Origin: Bacteroidales bacterium
GTDB taxonomy: Bacteria > Bacteroidota > Bacteroidia > Bacteroidales > F082
Assembly (NCBI GenBank): GCA_024689285.1
Contig: JAILDR010000041.1
Coordinates: 1-5,870 of the forward strand
Direction: 5' to 3'
Length of the DNA stretch: 5,870 nucleotides
Shown here: in pieces, positions 1 through 5,775 of the stretch
How positions within the stretch are numbered: position 1 is the first letter of the stretch
Layout of the letters: the number at the start of each line of letters is the position of its first letter
Notes under the pieces: generated by a model
Database searches by the model: none
What the model saw: the letters and a program-made list of their open reading frames with translations, nothing else
Told to the model about the DNA's origin: nothing
Program-made: the position numbers and the translations under genes

Positions 1-1398
1 AAGGAAGTCCGCATGGCCATCGATGCCGCCCAAGCCGCCAAGCACGACTGGGAGAACACCCCTTGGGACGAGCGCGCCGCCATCATGGCCCGCATCGCCG
101 AGATGCTGGCCACCAAATATCGCGCCCGCATCAACGCCGCCACCATGCTCGGCCAGTCGAAGAACTGCTTCCAGGCCGAAATCGACAGCGCCTGCGAGAC
201 CATCGACTTCTTCCGCTACAACAACTACTACGCCAGCAAGCTCTACGCCGAACAACCCGCTTCGGCCAACGACCAGCTGAACCGCGTGGAATACCGTCCG
301 CTGGAAGGCTTTGTGTTTGCCATCACGCCTTTCAACTTCACCTCCATTGCCTCCAATCTGAACATGACCCCTGCCCTGATGGGTAACACCACCATCTGGA
401 AGCCCTCGACGACCGCCCTGCTGTCGAACTACACCGACATGCGCATCTTCATGGAAGCCGGCCTTCCCGCTGGCGTCGTCAACTTCCTGCCTGGCAAGGG
501 CAGCGTCATCAGCAGCGTAGCCTTGAAAGACAAGAACTTCAACGCCATCCACTTCACCGGCAGCACCGCCACCTTCAAGAGCCTGTGGAAGACCACCGGC
601 CAAAACCTCGATATGTATAAGGCCTATCCTCGCCTCGTGGGTGAAACCGGCGGCAAGGACTTCATCTTCGTCCACCACAGCGCCGACCCGCAAGAGGTGG
701 CCGTTGCCATCGTCCGCGGTGCCTTCGAATATCAAGGTCAGAAGTGCTCAGCCGCTTCGCGTGCCTACCTCCCCGCTTCGATGTGGAACGACGTGAAGAA
801 CCGCGTGGGTGACATGATGAGCACCATCAAGATGGGTGACGTGAAAGACTTCTCGAACTACGTCAACGCCGTCATCGACGAGGCCTCGTTCGACAACTGC
901 AAGGGCTATATCGACCGCGCCAAAGCCAGCAAGGACGCTGAAATCGTCTTCGGCGGCAACTGCGACAAGAGCGTCGGTTACTTTGTGGAGCCCACCGTCA
1001 TCCTCGCCAAGGTTCCTGACTACGAAAGCATGGTTCAGGAAATCTTCGGCCCCATCATCACCATTTACGTCTACGACGACAACAAGTTTGAAGAGATGCT
1101 GGACGTGTGCGACCAAAGTTCGCCTTACGCCCTCACCGGTGCCTTCTTCGGCAACTGCCTGAAGGCCCAGAAGATTGCCAACGACAAGCTGCGCCACGCA
1201 GCCGGCAACTACTACGTGAACGACAAGCCCACGGGAGCTGTGGTCGGCATGCAGCCCTTCGGCGGTGCCCGCGCCAGCGGCACCAACGACAAGGCCGGCG
1301 GCCTGTGGAACCTCATCCGCTGGACCAGCCCCCGCGCCATCAAGAACACGTTTGTTCCTGCTGCCGCTTACGGGTATCCCTTCCTGGCGAAGGATTAA
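1..1398 (+). CDS. pruA: L-glutamate gamma-semialdehyde (1-pyrroline-5-carboxylate) dehydrogenase, 5'-truncated by window edge
   Basis: This NAD-dependent aldehyde dehydrogenase oxidises glutamate semialdehyde, the open form of pyrroline-5-carboxylate, to glutamate in proline and arginine breakdown, and acts in the cytoplasm. The frame is open from base 1, and the codons before the ATG at 13 read KEVR, a usual interior sequence for the family, so that ATG is taken as internal. About 465 residues are visible. The family is about 540 long in Bacteroidota, so roughly 75-80 N-terminal residues should lie outside. Counting from the ATG at 13, visible hallmarks are PFNF (Asn108), the cofactor-loop motif FTGST (around 181-185), the general-base Glu211 in GETGGKD, the catalytic Cys245 in GQKCSA, EIFGP (343-347), and a C-terminal PFGGARASGTNDKAGG. 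Codon use strongly favours C-ending codons, which suggests high expression. A terminator follows 25 bases after the stop. Assignment to this family rather than another aldehyde dehydrogenase rests on GQKCSA, the EIFGP region and the PFGGARASGTNDKAGG ending. Confidence 0.93.
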   Translation, partial: KEVRMAIDAAQAAKHDWENTPWDERAAIMARIAEMLATKYRARINAATMLGQSKNCFQAEIDSACETIDFFRYNNYYASKLYAEQPASANDQLNRVEYRPLEGFVFAITPFNFTSIASNLNMTPALMGNTTIWKPSTTALLSNYTDMRIFMEAGLPAGVVNFLPGKGSVISSVALKDKNFNAIHFTGSTATFKSLWKTTGQNLDMYKAYPRLVGETGGKDFIFVHHSADPQEVAVAIVRGAFEYQGQKCSAASRAYLPASMWNDVKNRVGDMMSTIKMGDVKDFSNYVNAVIDEASFDNCKGYIDRAKASKDAEIVFGGNCDKSVGYFVEPTVILAKVPDYESMVQEIFGPIITIYVYDDNKFEEMLDVCDQSSPYALTGAFFGNCLKAQKIANDKLRHAAGNYYVNDKPTGAVVGMQPFGGARASGTNDKAGGLWNLIRWTSPRAIKNTFVPAAAYGYPFLAKD

Positions 1399-1423
1399 AG
1401 TTCCTGAATAAGCATTCCAAACC

Positions 1424-1452
1424 AAAGGCGACCCTCTTAGGCCGCCTTTTTT
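1424..1452 (+). terminator. Rho-independent terminator after the dehydrogenase gene
   Basis: AAAGGCG (1424-1430) pairs perfectly with CGCCTTT (1443-1449) around a 12-base loop. The descending arm runs into six T residues (1447-1452). It begins 25 bases after the dehydrogenase stop and lies upstream of the next promoter, so it should separate the dehydrogenase transcript from the protease gene. Confidence 0.85.
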
Positions 1453-1472
1453 ATGCCCTGAATACGAGAATA

Positions 1473-1504
1473 TTTGGCTGAATAGCTTTTTTTTCATATC
1501 TTTG
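1473..1504 (+). promoter_or_regulatory. Bacteroides-type promoter of the C25 protease gene
   Basis: The -33 element TTTG (1473-1476) and the -7 element TATCTTTG (1497-1504) match the Bacteroidota primary-sigma consensus (TTTG, 19-21 bases, TAnnTTTG), with a 20-base spacer containing a T-run. Transcription would start near 1511, leaving a leader of about 22 bases before the ATG at 1533. Another copy with the same spacing and the same -7 sequence lies at 5139-5170. Confidence 0.8.
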
Positions 1505-1532
1505 CCGTTTCTTGTAACTATAGCAGAAACAG

Positions 1533-4016
1533 ATGGCACCCATGAAACGCATCCTTTTCCTCTTCATCCTCGTTTGGGCATTTGGAATAGCAAACGCACA
1601 AAAGTTGCATCACTTCCGCACCGGGCATCCACAAGGCTTTAGCGTAGAGAGCAGCACGAAAACAGCTCTTTCATTGCATTTTTCCATTGCTGAATTGGGC
1701 ATCGCCAACATACAATACGATGAAGCCAAAGGACAGGAAATCATATTGAAAGGCTGCTTTGCCTCCAATGCCGAAGGCCTGCCCGACCTGCCTTTCATGA
1801 GCCAATATCTCGCTGTGCCGCGAGGCGCAACTGTCAGAATAGAAGTCAGGGAAAAAGCCAGCAAGACCTTGCAAGACATCGAATTGCTTCCAGCCGCACC
1901 CTTGCAGATGAACAACGAGGACCAACGTCCCGCCTTACATTGGAACATGGATGTTTTTGGAAAAGACGCCAACTATCCTTCCAGAAGCGTGACGATAGCC
2001 CAAACCACCCAAATCAGAGGCCTGGACGTGGCACTGCTCAGCGTAACCCCCTTCCGCTACAACCCCGTAAAAAAGACGCTGGAGGTCATCTATGACATGG
2101 ACATAGAGGTGTGCTTTGAAGGCGGCGACGGACAGATTGGCGACGCACGCTACCTTCATCCCGCGTGGGACAACATCCTTCGCGACTTGGTGATCAACAG
2201 CGACATGCTGCCTGAAACGGATTATTACGGACACCTCAACGAAGCCCTAAGCAACCGCGAGGAAGGCTGCGAATACCTCATCATCACCATGGACGACCCG
2301 GTTTTCACGTCGTGGGCCGACACCTTGAAGCAGTTCCGCACACGTCAAGGAATACTCACCAAGGTGGCGACCACTGCCGATTGCGGCAGCAACGAGGCCG
2401 AAGACATTCGCAATTACATTCTGAACGCCTATAACCATTGGGCCATCCCGCCTACAGCGGTGCTGCTGTTTGGCGGCAACCACGCCACCAACAGCAGTTT
2501 CGGCCTCAAGCCTTACTTCTTCACCAGCCCTGTCAGTTGGGGTGAGGCCTACCATTACACCACAGACAATCCTTTTGCCGACATGAACGGCGACAGCATC
2601 CCCGACATCGCCATCAGCCGAATGACTGTCATCAATGCCGGCGAATGCCAGCAGATGGTGAGAAAACTCATTGCATACGAGACCAACCCGCCCACCGACC
2701 CGCATCATTACGACCATCCCGTCATCAACTCCGGTTATCAAGAAACCAAATGGTTTGCCATTACCGCACAAATCACCAACAACTTCTTCCAAGACAGACT
2801 GGGAAAACATCCCGGCAACATCTACATGAAATATTGGTATGAAGACTACGACCCCACCCCACCCGACTCCATCTGGTCGGCAGCCCCCAGCACCAACGCC
2901 GTGCTCGACTATTTCGGGCCTAATGGGGCTCAATATCTTCCCCAATCCATAGGATACCTAAACGACTGGATTGATATGGAAGACAAAACACCCTTCCAAA
3001 ACGCACTCAACGAAGGGAGCTTCCTGACGTTTTATAGAGACCACTCCAACCCCGACTGGTGGTGCTGCTCAAACATCCGCACCGCCGACATTCCTAATTT
3101 TCATAACGAAAGCCCCACTTTCCTCTTCTCCATCGGCTGCTCAACCAACAACTTCTGGAACAATTGGTCATACGATGGCTGCGTGGCCGAATCTTTCCTC
3201 CGCGCCGACAACGGAGCCATTGGGTCACTCGGGGCCAACACCGTCACCTATTCACAATACAACGACCTCGTCACCTGGGGAATGTTCGACTATTTCTGGC
3301 CCGACTACATGCCCACGTTAGGCAGCCAAACCGAGGCTGATTTCTACTATCCCTCCTTCTCCCTTGTCGCCGGCAAGCTGTTCCTCAGCCAGCAGGCCTT
3401 TCTGCCCTACAGCATGAACTCAGAAAAAATTGACAAGACATTGAACCTGTTCTCATTTCTTGGTGAGACCTACCTCAACCTTTACACCGAAACGCCACAA
3501 CAACTGCAAATTGAAGCGCCTCTCACCCACCTCAAAGGGCCCTGGCAGTATCAATTTACCGCTGAGGAAGGTGCGACGGTCTGCCTTTCAAAAGACGGAG
3601 AAATCATCCAAGTGTTGCAAGCCACAGGCGAAACCCAAAGCGTTGCGCTGCCCACAATGGAGGCAGGGGAACAGTTTACTGTTACCGCCACCAAACAAAA
3701 CCATTTCCGCTTCGAACAGAATGTAACCATTATCAATGGCGTATCCCGATCATCCGAACGTCACACACCTGATTTTGAACTGTTTCCCAACCCAGCAGAT
3801 GAAAAAGTGAGCCTCGTTCTCAGCGAAGAACTGACTGGTGTACCATTCATCGAGGTGTACAATCTTTTGGGCGAAAAGGTGCTGACGCAAAACGTAAGCC
3901 ATCTGAGTCAAAACGAAACGCTTTCACTCGACTTAAGTGCGCTGGCTCCAGGGCTGTATTTCATCAAGTTAAGCACCGAAAATGGGAGTTGTAGCAGAAA
4001 AGTAAGCGTCAAGTGA
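1533..4016 (+). CDS. Secreted gingipain-like C25 family cysteine peptidase with type IX secretion sorting domain
   Basis: This is a predicted extracellular or cell-surface cysteine endopeptidase of the gingipain clan, 827 residues long. A signal peptide (1-22) has basic residues K5-R6, a hydrophobic core, and probable cleavage at ANA|Q. Residues from about 25 to 235 resemble the gingipain propeptide, including a GLPDLPFMSQYLAVPRGA segment. The catalytic domain (about 247-645) starts at EYLIIT and contains TDNPFADMNGD (344-354, an acidic, possibly calcium-binding loop) and IAISR. The likely catalytic pair is His504 in FYRDHS and Cys536 in SIGCSTNNF. Their spacing of 32 matches the 33 of RgpB (His211/Cys244). 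A beta-rich Ig-like domain follows (about 653-742). Residues 747-827 (FELFPNPADEKV ... GLYFIKLS) form a type A sorting domain for type IX export and surface anchoring. ATG 1533 is preferred because AGCAGAAACAG precedes it; ATG 1542 (MKRILF) is the alternative. The P1 specificity cannot be read from the sequence. It is too short to be the sortase PorU. Confidence 0.9.
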   Translation: MAPMKRILFLFILVWAFGIANAQKLHHFRTGHPQGFSVESSTKTALSLHFSIAELGIANIQYDEAKGQEIILKGCFASNAEGLPDLPFMSQYLAVPRGATVRIEVREKASKTLQDIELLPAAPLQMNNEDQRPALHWNMDVFGKDANYPSRSVTIAQTTQIRGLDVALLSVTPFRYNPVKKTLEVIYDMDIEVCFEGGDGQIGDARYLHPAWDNILRDLVINSDMLPETDYYGHLNEALSNREEGCEYLIITMDDPVFTSWADTLKQFRTRQGILTKVATTADCGSNEAEDIRNYILNAYNHWAIPPTAVLLFGGNHATNSSFGLKPYFFTSPVSWGEAYHYTTDNPFADMNGDSIPDIAISRMTVINAGECQQMVRKLIAYETNPPTDPHHYDHPVINSGYQETKWFAITAQITNNFFQDRLGKHPGNIYMKYWYEDYDPTPPDSIWSAAPSTNAVLDYFGPNGAQYLPQSIGYLNDWIDMEDKTPFQNALNEGSFLTFYRDHSNPDWWCCSNIRTADIPNFHNESPTFLFSIGCSTNNFWNNWSYDGCVAESFLRADNGAIGSLGANTVTYSQYNDLVTWGMFDYFWPDYMPTLGSQTEADFYYPSFSLVAGKLFLSQQAFLPYSMNSEKIDKTLNLFSFLGETYLNLYTETPQQLQIEAPLTHLKGPWQYQFTAEEGATVCLSKDGEIIQVLQATGETQSVALPTMEAGEQFTVTATKQNHFRFEQNVTIINGVSRSSERHTPDFELFPNPADEKVSLVLSEELTGVPFIEVYNLLGEKVLTQNVSHLSQNETLSLDLSALAPGLYFIKLSTENGSCSRKVSVK

Positions 4017-4027
4017 TAAAAAAGTCC

Positions 4028-4035
4028 TATTTTTG
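4028..4035 (+). promoter_or_regulatory. Possible -7 promoter element for the aldolase gene
   Basis: TATTTTTG fits the Bacteroidota -7 consensus TAnnTTTG and lies 12 bases after the protease stop and 43 bases before the aldolase ATG. No TTTG or TTG sits at the expected 19-21 bases upstream, because that region is still the end of the protease gene. It is therefore half a promoter by sequence. No terminator is visible between the protease and aldolase genes, so read-through from 1473-1504 may also contribute. Confidence 0.45.
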
Positions 4036-4036
4036 C

Positions 4037-4071
4037 AACAATTTAACAATTAAACAATCAACAATTAAACA
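4037..4071 (+). repeat. Short direct repeats in the G-free leader of the aldolase gene
   Basis: AACAATTAAACA occurs exactly at 4045-4056 and 4060-4071. A one-mismatch copy, AACAATTTAACA, overlaps the first at 4037-4048. The whole stretch 4036-4076 contains no G and is mostly A and T, so it should be unstructured RNA. A-rich unstructured leaders are typical of strongly translated Bacteroidota genes, which do not use Shine-Dalgarno pairing. The repeats themselves may only be a by-product of this composition. Confidence 0.6.
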
Positions 4072-4078
4072 TCATAGC

Positions 4079-5086
4079 ATGATAAGTTACAAAGAATTAG
4101 GGCTCGTGAACACCCGCAAAATGTTCGCCAAGGCTGTGGACGGCGGCTATGCCATCCCCGCTTTCAACTTCAACAATATGGAACAGATGCAGGCCATCAT
4201 CATGGCTGCCGTCGAAACCAAGTCGCCCGTCATCCTGCAAGTGTCGAAAGGCGCGCGCAACTACGCCAACCAGACCCTGCTGCGCTACATGGCCCAAGGT
4301 GCCGTAGAATACGCCAAGGAACTGGGCTGTGCCCATCCTGAAATCGTGCTCCACCTCGACCACGGCGACAGCTTCGAGACCTGCAAGAGCTGCATCGACA
4401 TGGGCTTCTCGTCGGTGATGATTGACGGATCTGCATTGCCCTACGACGAGAATGTGGCCCTCACGAAAAAGGTCGTCGACTACGCCCATCAGTTCGACGT
4501 GACCGTGGAAGGCGAACTCGGCGTGCTGGCCGGCGTGGAAGACGAAGTGGCTGCCGAAGAAAGCCACTACACCAAGCCCGAGGAAGTCATCGACTTCGTG
4601 ACCAAGACCGGCGTTGACTCCTTGGCCATTAGCATCGGTACCTCGCACGGCGCCTACAAGTTCACTCCCGAACAATGCACCGTCGACCCCGCCACGGGTC
4701 GCCTTGTGCCGCCCCCGTTGGCTTTCGACGTGCTCGAAGCCATCGAGAAGAAGCTACCCGGCTTCCCCATCGTGTTGCACGGCTCATCGTCGGTGCCGCA
4801 AGACGAGGTGGACACCATTAATAAGTATGGTGGTGCGCTGAAGGCTGCTGTGGGCATCCCGGAAGAGCAGCTGCGCAAGGCCGCCAAGAGTGCCGTCTGC
4901 AAGATCAACATCGACAGCGACAGCCGCTTGGCCATGACCGCCGCCATCCGCAAGACCTTCGCCGAGAAACCCGCCGAGTTTGACCCGCGCAAGTACCTCG
5001 GCCCCGCCCGCGACAGCATGAAGAAGCTCTATGAGCACAAGATCATCAATGTCTTGGGCTCGAATGACAAGTTGGAGCAGGCGTAA
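4079..5086 (+). CDS. fba: Class II fructose-bisphosphate aldolase
   Basis: This zinc-dependent aldolase interconverts fructose 1,6-bisphosphate with dihydroxyacetone phosphate and glyceraldehyde 3-phosphate in glycolysis and gluconeogenesis, in the cytoplasm. The product has 335 residues. The N-terminal AIPAFNFNNMEQ segment is typical. The catalytic Asp94 and zinc ligand His95 lie in LHLDHGD, Glu146 in VEGELG, His190 in IGTSHGAYK and His234 in LHGSSS. NIDSD (277-281) fits the phosphate-binding loop. All expected metal and catalytic residues are present. ATG 4079 is chosen because MISYKELGLVNTRKMF matches the family N-terminus. A GTG at 4013 would add 22 residues translated from the leader (IKKSYFCNNL...) with no family resemblance. 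No Shine-Dalgarno is present; the upstream region is A-rich and G-free. Codons are strongly C-ending, as in the dehydrogenase gene. A related aldolase using another bisphosphate or tagatose substrate cannot be excluded, but the GTSHGAYK context and length favour the glycolytic enzyme. Confidence 0.94.
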   Translation: MISYKELGLVNTRKMFAKAVDGGYAIPAFNFNNMEQMQAIIMAAVETKSPVILQVSKGARNYANQTLLRYMAQGAVEYAKELGCAHPEIVLHLDHGDSFETCKSCIDMGFSSVMIDGSALPYDENVALTKKVVDYAHQFDVTVEGELGVLAGVEDEVAAEESHYTKPEEVIDFVTKTGVDSLAISIGTSHGAYKFTPEQCTVDPATGRLVPPPLAFDVLEAIEKKLPGFPIVLHGSSSVPQDEVDTINKYGGALKAAVGIPEEQLRKAAKSAVCKINIDSDSRLAMTAAIRKTFAEKPAEFDPRKYLGPARDSMKKLYEHKIINVLGSNDKLEQA

Positions 5087-5111
5087 AGGCAAGTCTTATC
5101 ATAACACCAAG

Positions 5112-5141
5112 AAAAACCGCCAAGTCTTTGGCGGTTTTTTT
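5112..5141 (+). terminator. Strong rho-independent terminator after fba
   Basis: A 12-base-pair perfect stem (5112-5123 with 5128-5139) has a four-base loop, GTCT. Its core is CCGCCAA/TTGGCGG, flanked by A5 and a seven-base T-run (5135-5141). It starts 25 bases after the aldolase stop. The A-rich ascending arm would also let it work for transcripts from the - strand, but no gene ends there on that strand. Its T-run runs into the -33 element of the next promoter. Confidence 0.92.
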
Positions 5142-5170
5142 GTTCTTTTCGCTAAAAAGTTGTATCTTTG
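5139..5170 (+). promoter_or_regulatory. Bacteroides-type promoter of the toxin-antitoxin operon
   Basis: TTTG (5139-5142), a 20-base spacer and TATCTTTG (5163-5170) match the Bacteroidota consensus exactly. The predicted start is near 5176, giving a leader of about 20 bases. The -33 element is formed by the last T residues of the fba terminator. Confidence 0.82.
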
Positions 5171-5185
5171 CCTCGTAAATACAAC
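5159..5185. promoter_or_regulatory. Candidate operator: inverted repeat over the toxin-antitoxin promoter
   Basis: GTTGTAT (5159-5165) and ATACAAC (5179-5185) form a perfect 7-base inverted repeat with a 13-base centre. It spans the -7 element and the predicted transcription start, where a bound repressor would block initiation. Type II antitoxins commonly repress their own operon at such sites. The functional role is inferred from position and symmetry only. Confidence 0.4.
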
Positions 5186-5197
5186 AATTGACAAACT

Positions 5198-5467
5198 ATG
5201 AGCGAAGCAACATTGCAAGGACTGTTAAATTACCTATACAGCACCCTCACCCCCGACAACATGCGTTGGATGGCGGTGCACTTGATGGCACATGCTGATG
5301 CCGACGAGGGAAAAGTGAAGCCTTACACCATCGAGGAACTGCATCAAATGGTTGCTGAAGGCGAACAACAATTTGCCGAAGGAAAATGGCAAGACTCGGA
5401 AGACATGTTCCGAGAATTGGAAGAAGAATTTACGGCTGAAGAACTTCAACACACCGAAGCCGTATGA
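5198..5467 (+). CDS. Probable type II antitoxin, partner of the RelE/ParE toxin
   Basis: This 89-residue acidic protein is proposed to bind and neutralise the toxin encoded immediately downstream. Residues 1-35 (TLQGLLNYLYSTLTPDNMRWMAVHLM) look helical and may form the dimerising or DNA-binding part. No clear ribbon-helix-helix or helix-turn-helix motif can be recognised. The C-terminal half starts at YTIEEL (43-48) and is a charged helix with EGEQQFAEGKW and DSEDMFRELEEEF (66-78). This fits the extended toxin-wrapping tail of small Bacteroidota antitoxins. The stop overlaps the toxin start (ATGA, 5464-5467), the usual antitoxin-first order with translational coupling. The ATG at 5198 lies about 20 bases after the predicted transcription start, in an A-rich context. 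The role is deduced mainly from the toxin next door; the family was not firmly identified. Confidence 0.75.
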   Translation: MSEATLQGLLNYLYSTLTPDNMRWMAVHLMAHADADEGKVKPYTIEELHQMVAEGEQQFAEGKWQDSEDMFRELEEEFTAEELQHTEAV

Positions 5468-5775
5468 GAGTAAGATGGAATGACGAGTCGAAAAAGAGGT
5501 TGCGTCAGGTAGCCAAATACATTAGAATAGTTTTTGGAGAAAAAGCAAAAAATGACTTCCTCCTAGAAGTGAAACATACGAATGCGCTTCTTGCCCAAAA
5601 CCCCAATATGGGACCTTTGGAAGAGTATCTTTCAGACCTGCCTTCTATGTACAGAAGTATTGTTGTGCGCCACCATAACAAAATTGTGTATCGCGTTGTG
5701 GATGACCACATCGAAGTCGTTGCATTCTGGGACACCCGCCGCGAACCGAAAAAACAAGCCGAGCAAATGAAATGA
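5464..5775 (+). CDS. RelE/ParE family toxin of a type II toxin-antitoxin system
   Basis: This 103-residue basic protein has the RelE/ParE fold pattern. An N-terminal strand (MRVRWNDES) is followed by two helices (KKRLRQVAKYIRIVFGE, KAKNDFLLEVKHTNALLAQNP), then MGPLEEY. The C-terminal sheet runs YRSIVVRHHNKIVYRV (63-78) and IEVVAFWDTRREP (around 83-95). The YR...HHNKIVYRV...DTRR signature is typical of the plasmid-stabilisation branch. RelE-like toxins cut mRNA on the ribosome and ParE-like toxins poison DNA gyrase; the sequence does not settle which applies, though the overall pattern is closer to ParE. Arg64, Lys73, Arg77 and Arg92-Arg93 are possible functional residues. The start overlaps the antitoxin stop (ATGA) and the stop overlaps the start of the next gene (ATGA at 5772-5775). 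Codons are more A-rich than in the aldolase gene, for example through the run of Lys codons near 5490-5555, which is compatible with horizontal acquisition. Confidence 0.87.
   Translation: MRVRWNDESKKRLRQVAKYIRIVFGEKAKNDFLLEVKHTNALLAQNPNMGPLEEYLSDLPSMYRSIVVRHHNKIVYRVVDDHIEVVAFWDTRREPKKQAEQMK

Noticed and set aside
13..15. ATG at 13 as the true start of the dehydrogenase gene.
   Set aside because: The frame is open upstream to base 1, the product would lack about 80 residues of the family's N-terminal part, and the preceding codons fit the family.
1507..1530. Inverted repeat GTTTCT/AGAAAC around the predicted start site of the protease transcript.
   Set aside because: It is only six base pairs, A/T-rich with a 12-base gap, easily expected by chance, and there is no regulator nearby to connect it to.
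748..1539. Long open frame on the - strand (263 codons) opposite the dehydrogenase gene.
   Set aside because: Its translation is dominated by Val, Ala, Gly and His, as expected for the antisense of a gene rich in C-ending codons. It has no recognisable domain and it runs across the terminator and the protease promoter.
2247..2945. Open frame on the - strand (232 codons) opposite the protease gene.
   Set aside because: It is a Val/Gly-rich antisense shadow with no domain. The + strand protease frame carries clear motifs throughout.
4031..4076. CRISPR-like or iteron-like array suggested by repeated AACAATTAAACA units.
   Set aside because: There are only two exact copies and one imperfect overlapping copy, with no regular spacers, no cas or replication genes, and a composition that makes chance repeats likely.
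4013..4078. GTG start for the aldolase overlapping the protease stop codon, adding 22 residues.
   Set aside because: The added residues come from the A-rich leader and match nothing in the family, and the possible -7 element lies inside this stretch. ATG 4079 gives the normal N-terminus and length.
5464..5775. HigB-type or HicA-type toxin instead of RelE/ParE.
   Set aside because: The YR...NKIVYRV...DTRR strand pattern and antitoxin-first order fit RelE/ParE. HicA is shorter and normally precedes its antitoxin, and the partner lacks a visible helix-turn-helix of the HigA type.
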